This document shows, piece after piece, positions 18,436 through 28,780 of a DNA stretch of 64,000 bases. The position numbers and the translations under genes are program-made. Every line of letters begins with the position of its first letter. The stretch's first letter is position 1. Source of the DNA: Sphingomonas melonis (lineage in GTDB: Bacteria; Pseudomonadota; Alphaproteobacteria; Sphingomonadales; Sphingomonadaceae); contig NZ_JACCBY010000005.1 of assembly GCF_013409985.1 (NCBI RefSeq), positions 185,651 to 249,650 on the forward strand, in the 5' to 3' direction. The notes beneath the pieces were generated by a model. The model saw only the letters and a program-made list of their open reading frames with translations. It had not been told where the DNA came from and searched no databases.

Positions 18436-19727
18436 TCCGCCTCGACACCCGCGACGCCGGCTTCGCCGACGCCTTCACCGCCTTGGTCGAGGGTCGTCGC
18501 GAAGCCTCCGCCGACGTCACCCGCGACGTCGCCGCGATCATCCGCGCGGTCCGCGACGACGGCGAAGCGGCGGTGGAGGCCTTCACCCGCAAGCTCGACC
18601 GCCACGACCTCGCCGAGACCGGCTGGCGGATCGAACCCGCCACCTGCGCCGCCGCCTACGCCGCGCTCGACCCCGCCCTGCGCGACGCGCTCGACCTCGC
18701 CGCCGCACGCATCCGCGCCTATCACGAGCGCCAGAAGCCGACCGACAGCGATTATGTCGACGAGGCCGGCGTCCGCCTCGGCGCGCGCTGGCGCGGCGTC
18801 GATGCCGCGGGCCTCTACGTTCCCGGCGGCCGCGCGGCCTATCCGTCGTCCCTGCTGATGAACGCGATTCCCGCCAAGGTGGCGGGCGTCGGCCGGCTGG
18901 TGATGGTCACGCCGACGCCGGACGGCCAGATCAACGATCTCGTCCTCGCCGCCGCGCATCTCGCCGGCATCGACGAAGTGTGGCGGATCGGCGGCGCGCA
19001 GGCGATCGCCGCGCTCGCTTATGGTGCCGGCCGCATCCTCCCGGTCGACGTGATCACTGGCCCCGGCAACGCCTGGGTCGCCGAAGCCAAGCGGCAGGTC
19101 TATGGCGTCGTCGGCATCGACATGGTCGCCGGCCCCAGCGAGATCGTCGTCGTCGCCGATGCGTTGAACGACCCGCAATGGACCGCCGCCGACCTGCTCA
19201 GCCAAGCCGAGCACGACGTCACCACGCAATCGATCCTCTTCACCGACGACGCCGCCTATGCCGACCGCGTCGCGGCAGCGGTTGAGGAGGAACTGGCGAT
19301 CCTCCCCACCGCGGCGGTCGCCCGCGCCGCCTGGGACGCCAATGGCGCGATCATCGTCGTCGAGTCGCTCGAAGCCGCCTGCCCGCTGGTCGACCGCCTT
19401 GCGCCGGAGCATCTCCAGCTCGCCGTCGACGACCCGCAATCGTTGTTCGACCGGGTCCGCCACGCCGGCAGCGTCTTCCTCGGCCGCCACACGCCGGAGG
19501 CGATCGGCGATTACGTCGCGGGGCCCAACCACGTCCTCCCCACCGGCCGCCGCGCCCGCTTCGCCAGCGGCCTGTCGGTCCTCGACTTCATGAAGCGCAC
19601 CAGTTTCCTGGGGCTGGACGAAGCCGCCCTCGCCGAGCTCGGCCCCGCCACGGTCGCCCTCGCCCACGCCGAAGGCCTCCCCGCCCACGCCCGCTCGGTA
19701 GCCCTACGGCTGCGGCTCAACCGGTAG
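18432..19727 (+). CDS. hisD: Histidinol dehydrogenase
   Basis: 431 aa, normal length. Signature segments are [48 protein letters not shown] and the metal/catalytic region [13 protein letters not shown]. The enzyme performs the last two oxidations of histidine synthesis with NAD+ and Zn2+. The ATG overlaps the hisG stop, and GGGGAGGAG upstream belongs to the repeat element in the hisG end. Confidence 0.98.
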   Translation: MIRLDTRDAGFADAFTALVEGRREASADVTRDVAAIIRAVRDDGEAAVEAFTRKLDRHDLAETGWRIEPATCAAAYAALDPALRDALDLAAARIRAYHERQKPTDSDYVDEAGVRLGARWRGVDAAGLYVPGGRAAYPSSLLMNAIPAKVAGVGRLVMVTPTPDGQINDLVLAAAHLAGIDEVWRIGGAQAIAALAYGAGRILPVDVITGPGNAWVAEAKRQVYGVVGIDMVAGPSEIVVVADALNDPQWTAADLLSQAEHDVTTQSILFTDDAAYADRVAAAVEEELAILPTAAVARAAWDANGAIIVVESLEAACPLVDRLAPEHLQLAVDDPQSLFDRVRHAGSVFLGRHTPEAIGDYVAGPNHVLPTGRRARFASGLSVLDFMKRTSFLGLDEAALAELGPATVALAHAEGLPAHARSVALRLRLNR

Positions 19728-19801
19728 ATCGTTGGCCGCCGCCCTCGCATGGGATAGGCTGCGGTCACGGACCGTGGCAGGATCATCCGAGGGCGGCGAA
19801 C

Positions 19802-20542
19802 ATGACGAGCTTTTCCGCAACGTATCGGGACGCCATCGTCCAGTCATTGGACGGATTTCTATCGTCGCAGGGTCGTGAGTTCGATCAGGCGCGCGATGCG
19901 GTAGCCGCAGCCCTTGCCGCTGACCGGATCATCTACGTGACGGGAAGCGGCCATTCGCATCTGATTGCGGAAGAGGCTTTCTATCGTGCAGGCGGCGTCG
20001 CCGCGGTCCAGGCGATGCTCGACCCCGATCTGATGCTGCATGTCAGCGCGACGCGCTCCTCGATGCTGGAGCGCGACCCCGGCCGCGCCGAAGCTCTGCT
20101 GGCCCAGTACCACGTCTCGGCCGACGACGTCGTGGTGGTGGTGTCCAACTCGGGGCGCAACGCCTTTCCCGTCGAAATGGCCCTCGCCTGCCGGTCGCGT
20201 GGCGCAACGGTGATCGCCATCACGTCGCTACGTCACTCGCGCAGTGTCGATTCGCTTCATCCATCGGGCAAGCGCCTCTTTGAAGTCAGTGATATCGCCT
20301 TGGATAACGGCGCCGTGCCCGGCGACGCCGCCGTCGCCATCAACCCGGCTGGTCCGTGGATGGGGCCGACATCCACGATCATGGGCGCCTTCATCATCAA
20401 CGTCATGCTGGCGGAAGCGACCGCGCGGCTCGCTACGCGCGGCATCATCATCGATGTGTATCAAAGCGCCAACACGAGGAACGGCGACACGGCCGCGGCC
20501 GACATCGCGGCGCGCTGGAAGCCTCGTCTGAAGGGGCTCTGA
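19802..20542 (+). CDS. SIS-domain protein (sugar-phosphate isomerase-like)
   Basis: 246 aa of the SIS fold: IIYVTGSGHSHLIAEEAFYRAGG near residue 42, VVVVVSNSGRNAFPVEMAL near 115, and AITSLRHS. It resembles the stand-alone SIS proteins annotated UPF0309 or DUF2529-like, thought to act on phosphosugars. Base use is less G/C-biased than in hisD or nusB. It separates hisD from nusB, genes that are often adjacent in sphingomonads (recalled, not checked), so later insertion is possible. GAGG lies about eight bases before the ATG. Confidence 0.85.
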   Translation: MTSFSATYRDAIVQSLDGFLSSQGREFDQARDAVAAALAADRIIYVTGSGHSHLIAEEAFYRAGGVAAVQAMLDPDLMLHVSATRSSMLERDPGRAEALLAQYHVSADDVVVVVSNSGRNAFPVEMALACRSRGATVIAITSLRHSRSVDSLHPSGKRLFEVSDIALDNGAVPGDAAVAINPAGPWMGPTSTIMGAFIINVMLAEATARLATRGIIIDVYQSANTRNGDTAAADIAARWKPRLKGL

Positions 20543-20552
20543 GCCGGCGATG

Positions 20553-20680
20553 ACGTTGCGCGGAGGCACGGAGGTGATCTGTCCGCGGCGAGCGTGACGC
20601 TACCCGGGACGCCGAACACAGGACAACGGGCGGGCACGTGTCCGCCTCTCTGCGCCTCCGCGTGACCACACCGCCCTTCT
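20553..20680. repeat. Intergenic inverted repeat, family D (CGCGGAGGC...GCCTCCGCG)
   Basis: The left arm GCGCGGAGGCACGGAGGTG and the right arm CCTCTCTGCGCCTCCGCGTG face each other across about 70 bp. A related element lies at about 22772-22925. No reading frame is shared between them. Confidence 0.75.
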
Positions 20681-20794
20681 CCCCTCGGCGGCCCGCGGGA
20701 ACCACCGCCAACCCCTTCCCGCACAAGGCCGCCTCGGCATCACGCTCCGGCAAAGGGGTGACGGATCGCGCAGACGCGACTACAGGCACGCCGG

Positions 20795-21253
20795 ATGTCC
20801 CGAAGCTCCAACCGAACCCAGGCGCGCGCCGCCGCCCGTCTCGCCGCCGTCCAGGCGCTCTACCAGCATGAGATGGAAGGCACCGCGGTGCCGTCGCTGC
20901 TCCACGAATTCCACAACCACCGCCTCGGCGCGACGATCGAGGATGCGGAATATGCCGATGCCGACGTCGATTTCTTCGACGATCTGGTGAAGGGCACCAC
21001 CGCGCGCAGCGGCGAGATCGACCTCGCGATCGAGAAGAAGCTCGCCAAGGGCTGGACGCTCGCGCGCCTCGACAAGCCGATGAAGGCGATCCTGCGCGCG
21101 GGCACCTATGAATTGATGGCGCGCGCCGATGTCCCCGTCGGCGCGACGATCAGCGAATATGTCGACGTCGCCCATGCCTTCTACGAGCGCCGCGAGGCGG
21201 GCTTCGTCAACGGCCTGCTCGACGGCATCGCCAAGGACGTGCGGGCGGCATAA
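20795..21253 (+). CDS. nusB: Transcription antitermination factor NusB
   Basis: 152 aa, all-helical NusB fold: AAARLAAVQALYQHEME near the start, LDKPMKAILRAGTYELMAR, and the C-terminal ISEYVDVAHAFYERREAGFVNGLLDGIAK. NusB binds NusE (S10) and boxA RNA to support antitermination in rRNA transcription. thiL follows after a 277-bp gap that holds repeat sequence; the nusB-thiL order is common. Confidence 0.97.
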   Translation: MSRSSNRTQARAAARLAAVQALYQHEMEGTAVPSLLHEFHNHRLGATIEDAEYADADVDFFDDLVKGTTARSGEIDLAIEKKLAKGWTLARLDKPMKAILRAGTYELMARADVPVGATISEYVDVAHAFYERREAGFVNGLLDGIAKDVRAA

Positions 21254-21324
21254 CCCGATTCCGCCCCCGCCAGGGCGAGGCGATTGGATATGGCGGTTCG
21301 CGTATGTCGTTCCCCCTCCCAATC

Positions 21325-21530
21325 CGCTTCGTCACCCTGGACGTGTTCCGCGGTCAACCCTGCGGCGAGGAGACCGGCTTGAGACGGCACCGCTCTCCTG
21401 CGGCCCAGTGCGCCCCGGGACACCTCCAGGGTGACGAATGTATGAGGCGATCGACCGAGCCTCATTGCCGTCGCCATATGCGATCGCCCTGCCCGCCAGG
21501 GGGAGGGCTTGGAAGGACAGGCCGAGCCAG
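21325..21530. repeat. Degenerate family A repeat plus short GC hairpin
   Basis: Between nusB and thiL. GTCACCCTGGACGTGTTCCG and GGACACCTCCAGGGTGACGA are the eroded arms of a family A palindrome. After it, GAGGCGATCGACCGAGCCTC and CCCTGCCCGCCAGGGGGAGGG resemble sequence flanking the better copies at 22.5 and 45.7 kb. No gene is seen. Confidence 0.7.
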
Positions 21531-22430
21531 ATGACCGAAACCGACTTCCTCATTGCCCTTCGTACCCTGCCGCTCCACGCCTCCGCGCGGGGCCTGCGCG
21601 ACGATACCGCACGCCTGCTGCATGTGCCGCTGGTCGTCACGACCGATACGCTGGTCGAGGGCGTCCATTTTCTGTCAGGCGACACGCCGCAGGATGTCGC
21701 GTGGAAGCTCGTCGCCACCAACCTCTCCGACATCGCCGGCAAGGGCGCCAAGCCCGACGGTATCCTGCTCAACTATCCGCTCTCCGACGACGGCTGGGAC
21801 CGCGCCTTCCTCGCCGGCCTTGGCGAGGTGCTGACCGCCTGCGGCACCACTTTGCTCGGCGGCGACACGGTGACGCTGCCGCGCGGCGCGCCGCGCATCC
21901 TCACCGTCACCGCCTTCGGCTGCGACACGCCGGCGCCACCGCGCGGCGGCGCCGGCGAGAATGATGCGCTGTGGGTCACCGGCACGATCGGCGATGCCGG
22001 CGCCGGCCTCGCCATCGCACAGGGAGCCGATGGCCCGCCGGAGCTTGCCGCGCGCTACCGCCGCCCGACCCCGCGCCTTGCCGAGGGCCGCGTGCTCAGC
22101 CGGCTCGCCCATGCGATGATGGACGTCAGCGACGGCCTGCTGATCGACGCCGCCCGCATGGGCGAGGCGAGCGGCCTTGCCGTCCACCTCGATCTCGCCG
22201 CGGTGCCGCTGTCGGCGCCCTATCGCGCCTTCGCCGGCAGCGACCGCGCCGCCCGCCTCGCCGCGGCGACCGCCGGCGACGATTACGAGCTGCTGTTCGC
22301 GATGCCGGCCAATGTCGTGCCGCCGGTCGCCGCCACCCGGCTCGGCCGCTTCGCGCGCGGCACCGGCCTGCACCTGCACGACGGCGGCGCGCCGCTCCCC
22401 CTGCCCACGCGGCTCGGCTTCGAGCATTAG
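21531..22430 (+). CDS. thiL: Thiamine-monophosphate kinase
   Basis: 299 aa. The start is MTETDFLIALRTLP. GLRDDTARLL, TTDTLVEGVHF, NLSDIAGKGAKPDG, TLLGGDT, MMDVSDGLLIDA and ATAGDDYELLFAMP match the ThiL ATP- and Mg2+-binding motifs. It phosphorylates thiamine monophosphate to the pyrophosphate cofactor. An in-frame upstream ATG at 21438 lies in repeat DNA and was not used. Confidence 0.97.
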   Translation: MTETDFLIALRTLPLHASARGLRDDTARLLHVPLVVTTDTLVEGVHFLSGDTPQDVAWKLVATNLSDIAGKGAKPDGILLNYPLSDDGWDRAFLAGLGEVLTACGTTLLGGDTVTLPRGAPRILTVTAFGCDTPAPPRGGAGENDALWVTGTIGDAGAGLAIAQGADGPPELAARYRRPTPRLAEGRVLSRLAHAMMDVSDGLLIDAARMGEASGLAVHLDLAAVPLSAPYRAFAGSDRAARLAAATAGDDYELLFAMPANVVPPVAATRLGRFARGTGLHLHDGGAPLPLPTRLGFEH

Positions 22431-22489
22431 GATCGACGGCCAGTCCAATGCCTCCCCGCTAGAGACGGCTATCGCATAGGGACGTCCGC

Positions 22490-22690
22490 TTGAGTCCGCC
22501 ACCTTCCAATCCCGCCCCGTCACCCTGGACGTGTTCCGGGGTCCACCGGGCGGCTGGGAGAACGGCTTGCGCCTCCAGCCCGTCCCCTCGCCGCAGAGTG
22601 GACCCCGGAACACGTCCGGGGTGACGGATAAGAGGAGGACGCCGATCGAACCTCATCACCGCAGCCATAGGCGATAGCCGTGCCCCGCCA
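22490..22690. repeat. Composite intergenic repeat, family A long form
   Basis: A family A palindrome (GTTCCGGGGTCCACC ... GTGGACCCCGGAACACGTCC) with long flanks. The right flank GGATAAGAGGAGGACGCCGA and TCGAACCTCATCACCGCAGC CATAGGC is found almost unchanged at about 61030-61095, and in the opposite orientation near 45.7 kb. The shared unit is therefore about 200 bp, longer than the palindrome itself. With the family D element (22772-22925) it fills most of the 699-bp thiL-hppA gap. Confidence 0.85.
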
Positions 22691-22771
22691 GGGCAGGCGT
22701 TTTCTTCAAAACATGATGTCGATCCGGCTTAGGATCGACGACCACGTCGACACGAGGCTGGATGCGGAGAG

Positions 22772-22925
22772 AAGATGATTCGCGCAGAGGCGCAGAGGGC
22801 GCTGAGGTGTTGCGCTCGTGGCGTGTCCGCGGCCCTCTTCATCAAGGCTGGCGATGACGGGGACGGGCCGCCCGCACGATACCACCTCTGCGTCCTTCGC
22901 GCCTCCGCGCGACACAATCTTCTTT
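22772..22925. repeat. Intergenic inverted repeat, family D
   Basis: The left arm CGCGCAGAGGCGCAGAGGGC pairs imperfectly with the right arm CCTCTGCGTCCTTCGCGCCT CCGCGCG across about 90 bp. It is the second copy of the element at 20553-20680. It lies upstream of hppA, with about 200 bp left for a promoter. Confidence 0.75.
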
Positions 22926-23129
22926 GCCGCCAGCCGCTTTCCAAAGAGGGAACCTAATCCGTCCGGACGAGCCACCCCGCGGCGGGATCGGGTCCGCGTG
23001 ACGCGGCCGGGTAAACCGCGCGCAATGATGCGGCGCTTGCACTCCCCGCCCCCGCGCCATAGCCTCCGCGCAAGCGCCACGAGACCGGGAGACATCGGCC
23101 GTGCGTCAACAGGAGAAGGAGATGCGAGA

Positions 23130-25301
23130 ATGACCACGGTCACCATCGCCATCCTCTGCGGCGTGCTCGCCGTGGTCTATGGCTTCGTCACCAGCCAACA
23201 GGTGCTCCGGGCGTCGCCCGGGGACGCAAGGATGCAGGACATCGCCGCCGCCATCCAGGAGGGCGCCAAGGCCTATCTCGGCCGCCAATATACCACCATC
23301 GCGATCGTCGGCGTCATCGTCGCGATCATCCTGTTCGCCGCATTGGGCGCGATCTCGACGATCGGCTTCGTCATCGGCGCCCTGCTGTCGGGCGTCGCCG
23401 GCTATGTCGGCATGAACATCTCGGTGCGCGCCAACGTCCGCACCGCGGAGGCCGCACGCCATTCGCTGCAGGGCGGCCTCACCATGGCGTTCCGTTCGGG
23501 CGCGGTCACCGGCATGCTCGTCGCCGGGCTCGGCCTGCTCGCGATCAGCGGCTTCTTCTGGTATCTCACCGGCCCCGCCGGCCATGCGCCCAACGACCGG
23601 ATCATCGTCGAGGCGCTGACCGCGCTCGCCTTCGGCGCGTCGCTCATCTCGATCTTCGCACGCCTCGGCGGCGGCATCTTCACGAAAGCGGCCGACGTCG
23701 GCGCCGACCTCGTCGGCAAGGTCGAGGCCGGCATTCCCGAGGACGATCCGCGCAACCCCGCGGTCATCGCCGACAATGTCGGCGACAATGTCGGCGATTG
23801 CGCCGGCATGGCCGCCGATCTGTTCGAGACCTACGTCGTCACGCTCGGCGTCACGATGATCTCGATCGCGCTGCTGATCCGCGCCGATGCTGCCGAGCTG
23901 ATGCGGCTGATGAGCCTGCCGTTGCTCGTCGGCGGGGTGTGCATCGTCACCTCGATCATCGGCACCTATGCGGTCCGCCTCGGCAAGGGATCGATCATGG
24001 GTGCGCTCTACAAGGGCTTCTGGACCTCCGCCCTGCTGTCGATCCCCGCCATCTATCTCGCCACGCACTATGTGCTCGGCGACCTCGACCGCACGATCGG
24101 CAGCGCGGGTTTCCTCGACGCGGTGTCGGACGACCTCACCACCGGTTTCGACCGCCCCGCCGCCGCCGCGGGCGCGATTGCCAGCTTCACCGGCATGGAC
24201 CTGTTCTGGTGCATGGTGATCGGCCTCGCCGTCACCGGCCTGATCGTCTGGATCACCGAATATTACACCGGCACCAATTACCGTCCGGTCAAGTCGATCG
24301 CCGCCGCCAGCCAGACCGGCCACGGCACCAACGTCATCCAGGGCCTCGCGATCAGCCTCGAATCGACCGCTTTGCCGACGCTGGTGATCGTCGTCGCGGT
24401 GATCGCGACCTACCAGCTCGCCGGGATCATCGGCATCGCCTTCGCCGCGACCGCGATGCTCGCGCTCGCCGGCATGGTGGTGGCGCTCGACGCCTATGGC
24501 CCGGTCACCGACAATGCCGGCGGCATCGCCGAGATGGCCGGCCTGCCCGACGATGTCCGCCAGCGCACCGATGCGCTCGACGCGGTGGGCAACACGACCA
24601 AGGCGGTGACCAAGGGCTATGCGATCGGCTCGGCGGGCCTTGCCGCGCTCGTCCTGTTCGGTGCGTATACGACGGATCTCCAGACCTATTTCCCCGATGT
24701 CACCGTCGATTTCAGCCTGTCCAATCCGTATGTCATCGTCGGACTACTGCTCGGCGCGCTGCTGCCTTATCTGTTCGGTGCGTTCGGCATGACCGCGGTC
24801 GGCCGCGCGGCGGGCGCGGTGGTCGAGGAGGTGCGCGGCCAGTTCCGCGACAATCCCGGCATCATGCTCGGCACCAGCCGACCCAATTACGGCCGCACCG
24901 TCGACCTCGTCACCCGCGCCGCGATCCGCGAGATGATCGTGCCCTCGCTGCTGCCGGTGGCGAGCCCGATCGTCCTCTATTTCGTCATCGACGCGGTGGC
25001 GGGCCAGGCGCAGGGATTCGCCGCGCTTGGCGCGATGCTGCTCGGCGTGATCGTCTCGGGTCTGTTCGTCGCCATCTCGATGACCAGCGGCGGCGGCGCC
25101 TGGGACAATGCCAAGAAATACATCGAGGACGGCAATTACGGCGGCAAGGGCTCCGACGCGCACAAGGCCGCGGTCACCGGCGACACCGTCGGCGACCCCT
25201 ACAAGGACACCGCGGGCCCGGCGGTCAACCCGATGATCAAGATCACCAACATCGTCGCATTGTTGCTGCTCGCCGCGCTGGCTGCGGGTGGCGGGGGGTA
25301 A
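23130..25301 (+). CDS. hppA: Membrane-bound proton-translocating pyrophosphatase, K+-independent type
   Basis: 723 aa with many membrane segments. The PPi-binding site reads [17 protein letters not shown] and is followed by [11 protein letters not shown]; the C-terminal site has [15 protein letters not shown]. The segment [17 protein letters not shown] has Lys where K+-dependent enzymes have Ala, which marks the K+-independent class. It pumps H+ across the inner membrane using pyrophosphate. The start with AGGAGAAGGAG upstream was chosen over a long in-frame extension through repeat DNA. Confidence 0.97.
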   Translation: MTTVTIAILCGVLAVVYGFVTSQQVLRASPGDARMQDIAAAIQEGAKAYLGRQYTTIAIVGVIVAIILFAALGAISTIGFVIGALLSGVAGYVGMNISVRANVRTAEAARHSLQGGLTMAFRSGAVTGMLVAGLGLLAISGFFWYLTGPAGHAPNDRIIVEALTALAFGASLISIFARLGGGIFTKAADVGADLVGKVEAGIPEDDPRNPAVIADNVGDNVGDCAGMAADLFETYVVTLGVTMISIALLIRADAAELMRLMSLPLLVGGVCIVTSIIGTYAVRLGKGSIMGALYKGFWTSALLSIPAIYLATHYVLGDLDRTIGSAGFLDAVSDDLTTGFDRPAAAAGAIASFTGMDLFWCMVIGLAVTGLIVWITEYYTGTNYRPVKSIAAASQTGHGTNVIQGLAISLESTALPTLVIVVAVIATYQLAGIIGIAFAATAMLALAGMVVALDAYGPVTDNAGGIAEMAGLPDDVRQRTDALDAVGNTTKAVTKGYAIGSAGLAALVLFGAYTTDLQTYFPDVTVDFSLSNPYVIVGLLLGALLPYLFGAFGMTAVGRAAGAVVEEVRGQFRDNPGIMLGTSRPNYGRTVDLVTRAAIREMIVPSLLPVASPIVLYFVIDAVAGQAQGFAALGAMLLGVIVSGLFVAISMTSGGGAWDNAKKYIEDGNYGGKGSDAHKAAVTGDTVGDPYKDTAGPAVNPMIKITNIVALLLLAALAAGGGG

Positions 25302-25502
25302 GCGGGTCGCGTCCATATCGCATCCGGCCGGCGTCGATGGCGCCAGTCATCCGGCCGAACGACTGCGGCACGCGCTGCCGAACCACCCGCCTGTCACCGA
25401 ATCAGACACTTGCCAGTCTGTACTTGCAGCGCGTCCCGGCCCCGCTCATCCCCTCCCCGCGGCCTTGGGGGCAAGGTCGCACCAAGGGGGAGTGTTGCAT
25501 TC

Positions 25503-27500
25503 ATGGTCCGTCGTCACGCGCGGTGCGTTGCCACCATCCTGTTCGCCGCCGCGGCAGCGCCGGCCGTTAGCCAGACCGGTGTGCCCACCGCGGCACCGGC
25601 ACCGGGCGCTACCGCCGCCGCACCCGCACCCGCACCCGCACCCGCGGTCGATCCCAAGACGCCCGTACCGGTCGAGGCCTTCGCCCAATTGCCGCTCCTC
25701 ACCGAGCCGCGTCTGTCGCCGGACGGGACACACATCGCCGCCAAGATGGCGATCGCCGGCACCCAGCATCTGGTCGTCATCTCGCTGTTCGATCACGCCA
25801 AACCCGTCGCGTTCAAGGTCGGTCCGGACATGGACGTCAACTGGTGGCAATGGGTCGGCAACAGCTGGCTTGCAGTCGGTGTAGGCCAGCAGGTGCCGTT
25901 CGAGGGCGACGCCATCTACATGACGCGGATGATCGGGGTCAGCGCCGACATGAAGCAGATGCAGCGGATCGACTGGCCGCGCTCGGGCGTCCGTGCCGAC
26001 GATCTGCTCTGGGTGGCACACGACGGCAGTCCGCGCATCCTCTTCGCCCGCCAGACCGGGTTCGAGTCGCTCGATCAGGTCTATCCCTCGGTATGGGAGG
26101 CGGATCTGTCGACTGGCCGGGTCAAACGCATCGCCAGCAGCCAGGTCGATGTCTGGGACTGGTATGTCGATGGCGCCGGTACCGTCCGCATGGGCATCCG
26201 CTACGCCGATGCGACCGGCAAGTCCTCGCTGCTCTACCGCAGCGCCAACGGCGACTCCTTCCGCACCATCGCGCGCAACGATCCCAAGACCAAGACGAGC
26301 TTCGTCGTCCCGCTGACCTTCCGGGCAGACGGCACCGCGCTCGCCACCGACGACACCGACGGCCGCGACCAACTTTATGAAGTCTCGCTGCCCGACCTCA
26401 AGCTCGGCAAGAAGGTGTTCGGCGTTGATCGCTACGATATCGACGGCGTCGTCGACAATCATGATGGCACCGATGTGATCGGCGTCCAGGTCACCGACAC
26501 CTACACGCACGTCGTCTGGCTCGATCCGGAAATGAAGAAGATCCAGGCGGCGGCGGATCAGGCGGTCGGCAACCGCCACGCGCGCATCCTCTCGCGCAGC
26601 GCCGACGACAGTCGCATGCTGGTCGAGGTCGGCAGCGCCTCGCAGGCTGGAACGCTCTATTATTGGGACCTCGCCGCCGGGCGGATGCAGCACTACGCGC
26701 ATCAGAATGCGGCCCTTGGCAACCGCAGCCTCTCCCCGGTCAAGACCGTCCACTATACGGCGCGCGACGGCACGCCGATCGACGCGGTGCTCACCCTGCC
26801 GCGCCGTCGCACTGCGCGGAACCTGCCGCTGATCGTGTTGCCGCACGGCGGCCCGATCGCGCGTGACAGCGAGGATTGGGACTGGTGGACGCAATATCTT
26901 GCCGAGATCGGCTATGCCGTGGTCCAACCCAATTACCGCGGGTCGTCGGGCTATGGCACCGCCTTCGTCAAGCTCGGCGAGGGCGAATGGGGCCTCAAGA
27001 TGCAGGACGATCTCAACGACGCGATCGGCTATCTCGCCAAGGAGGGGATCGCCGATCCCAAGCGCGTCTGCATCGCCGGAGCCTCCTACGGCGGCTATGC
27101 CGCGCTGCGGGCGGCGCAGCGTGACGGCGCCTTCTATCGCTGCGCCATTTCCTATGCCGGTGTATCCGACCTCGTCGGGATCAAGCGCTACGACGCGCAA
27201 TTCCTCAACGGCAAGAGCCTCGGCCGCTATTGGACGAAGCGGACGCCGGACCTGCACGACGTCTCGCCGCGCTTCGGCGCCGATCAGGTGTCGATCCCGG
27301 TGCTGCTGATGCACGGCAAGGCCGATCGCCGCGTCCCGGTCAAACAGTCGCGTCAGATGGCGGACGCGCTGAAGGCGGCGGGCAAGCCCTACCAATATGT
27401 CGAACAGCCCCTGGGCGATCATCACTTCACCCGCAGCGAAGACCGATTGGAATTCCTGAAAACGATGGGCGCGTTTCTGGCGAAGTACAATCCTGCGTGA
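25503..27500 (+). CDS. Exported S9-family peptidase
   Basis: 665 aa. A signal peptide (MVRRHARCVATILFAAAAAP) is followed by a Pro/Ala-rich linker, a beta-propeller-like region to about residue 400, and a C-terminal alpha/beta hydrolase domain. The catalytic triad reads Ser528 (GASYGGYA), Asp608 (HGKADRRVP) and His640 or 641 (GDHHF). S9 enzymes are prolyl oligopeptidase, dipeptidyl or acylaminoacyl peptidases; which one is not clear. It probably acts on peptides in the periplasm. The stop faces the stop of the FosA-like gene across nine bases. Confidence 0.93.
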   Translation: MVRRHARCVATILFAAAAAPAVSQTGVPTAAPAPGATAAAPAPAPAPAVDPKTPVPVEAFAQLPLLTEPRLSPDGTHIAAKMAIAGTQHLVVISLFDHAKPVAFKVGPDMDVNWWQWVGNSWLAVGVGQQVPFEGDAIYMTRMIGVSADMKQMQRIDWPRSGVRADDLLWVAHDGSPRILFARQTGFESLDQVYPSVWEADLSTGRVKRIASSQVDVWDWYVDGAGTVRMGIRYADATGKSSLLYRSANGDSFRTIARNDPKTKTSFVVPLTFRADGTALATDDTDGRDQLYEVSLPDLKLGKKVFGVDRYDIDGVVDNHDGTDVIGVQVTDTYTHVVWLDPEMKKIQAAADQAVGNRHARILSRSADDSRMLVEVGSASQAGTLYYWDLAAGRMQHYAHQNAALGNRSLSPVKTVHYTARDGTPIDAVLTLPRRRTARNLPLIVLPHGGPIARDSEDWDWWTQYLAEIGYAVVQPNYRGSSGYGTAFVKLGEGEWGLKMQDDLNDAIGYLAKEGIADPKRVCIAGASYGGYAALRAAQRDGAFYRCAISYAGVSDLVGIKRYDAQFLNGKSLGRYWTKRTPDLHDVSPRFGADQVSIPVLLMHGKADRRVPVKQSRQMADALKAAGKPYQYVEQPLGDHHFTRSEDRLEFLKTMGAFLAKYNPA

Positions 27501-27509
27501 CCAGGACCA

Positions 27510-27944
27510 TCAGCCCAAGCCCACGTCGCCATCATCAAGAATCGTGACCCCGGCCGAGCCGCTCTCTCGATAATGCCGCAGCCGCGATTGCAGCGATCCG
27601 TGATGAATCTCCAGTCGATGGCCGTCAGGATCGAGGAAATACGTGGACGCGCCTTCGCTCCTGTCCTCCTTCCAGATGAGACATGTGGCCGTCAGATATG
27701 CGCTCAAGACGCTGTAATCCGCGTCGGCCACGGTGAAGGCGATATGCGTATAGTCGGGATGCGGCGAAGTCCTGGCGCATTCGTCATGGGACAGACAAAG
27801 CCACAGTGATCCGGCATCGAGATATGCACCATTCTGCCACACGGCCCGCGCGCGAAAACCGAGAACGTCGCGATAGAAGGCCAGCGATCGCGCGACATCG
27901 CTCACGGCAAGGGTGATGTGATTGATGCCGATAACCCCGCCCAT
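27510..27944 (-). CDS. FosA-like fosfomycin-modifying glutathione transferase
   Basis: 144 aa of the glyoxalase/vicinal oxygen chelate fold. It carries the FosA metal ligands His (GINHITLAV), His (PDYTHIAF) and Glu (DGHRLEIHHG). Also present are the FosA-typical NGAYLDAGSLWLCLS and RSEGASTYFLDPDG. FosA opens the fosfomycin epoxide with glutathione, using Mn2+ and K+. AGGAGA precedes the ATG. Less G/C-rich base use here and in the next gene suggests possible transfer. Activity is inferred, and the enzyme could act on another epoxide. Confidence 0.85.
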   Translation of the reverse strand: MGGVIGINHITLAVSDVARSLAFYRDVLGFRARAVWQNGAYLDAGSLWLCLSHDECARTSPHPDYTHIAFTVADADYSVLSAYLTATCLIWKEDRSEGASTYFLDPDGHRLEIHHGSLQSRLRHYRESGSAGVTILDDGDVGLG

Positions 27945-28039
27945 ATCGTCTCCTATGTAGCGATGCGATGTGCGCCGACCGTGCCGACGGCCCACCATAT
28001 GGGATTGCCGCCGCTGCGGCCGACGTGAACGTCAGGGGC

Positions 28040-28780
28040 TCAATGCATCACGAGCCCCCCATCGACCGCATATTGGCCACCGGTGACATAGGACGCATCG
28101 TCGGACAGGAGGAATAGGGCGACAGCGGCTGCCTCATCCGGCGTCCCGACTCTGCCAAGCGGCACTTGAGCGACCACGAATTCCTCGAAGCCCTGCTTGG
28201 CTTCGGCGGGAAGGAAGTTCCGAAAGCCGGTGTCGATCGGCCCCGGAACGAGCACGTTGACGCGGATGCCGCGGGGCGCGAGCGCCGTGGCCCAGGATCG
28301 TGCCATGGCGACGAGCGCGCCTTTCGTCGCCGCATACAGGCTGGTGACAGCAGCGCCCTCATAGGTGGACGAAGACGAGGTCACGACGACGGAGGCAGCC
28401 TCGCGGAGATATGGCGACAAGGCCGCAAGCTGAAGCATCGGTCCGCGTACGTTGGCGGCCATCATCCTGTCGAAGGCATCGGCGGTGACCTCCTCGGGCG
28501 TGCCCAGCGCTGCGTAGCCGGCGTTCAGCCAAAGCCCGTCCAGCCCGCCGGCGGAGCGAGCGACCGCCGCCAATGCGCTGGCAGCCGCAGGGTCGGCAGC
28601 GTCATTGGCCAGAACGCTGCCTTTGACGCCAAGCACATCGCGCGCCGCCCTGATCCGCGATGGGTCCAGGCCCGTGACGATCACCGTGCCGCCTTCGGCG
28701 ACGATCCGCGTTGCACCTGCCAGTCCCAGCCCGCTCGTGCCGCCCGTGATCAGGACCCGCTTGTTCTCGAACCTCGCCAT
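28040..28780 (-). CDS. SDR-family oxidoreductase
   Basis: 246 aa. The cofactor site is TGGTSGLG, NAGY lies mid-protein, and the catalytic residues sit in VVTSSSSTYEGAAVTSLYAATK. The C-terminus is YVTGGQYAVDGG, as in FabG-like dehydrogenases. Note that the usual Tyr-x3-Lys (YAATK) is intact. The substrate is unknown. AAAGGAG lies just before the ATG. It is the same strand as the FosA-like gene, 95 bp upstream of it. Confidence 0.92.
   Translation of the reverse strand: MARFENKRVLITGGTSGLGLAGATRIVAEGGTVIVTGLDPSRIRAARDVLGVKGSVLANDAADPAAASALAAVARSAGGLDGLWLNAGYAALGTPEEVTADAFDRMMAANVRGPMLQLAALSPYLREAASVVVTSSSSTYEGAAVTSLYAATKGALVAMARSWATALAPRGIRVNVLVPGPIDTGFRNFLPAEAKQGFEEFVVAQVPLGRVGTPDEAAAVALFLLSDDASYVTGGQYAVDGGLVMH

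Noticed and set aside
22818..23129. N-terminal extension of 104 codons on the H+-pyrophosphatase
   Set aside because: It reads through a family D repeat and has no membrane or signal character; the ATG at 23130 has an excellent ribosome-binding site.
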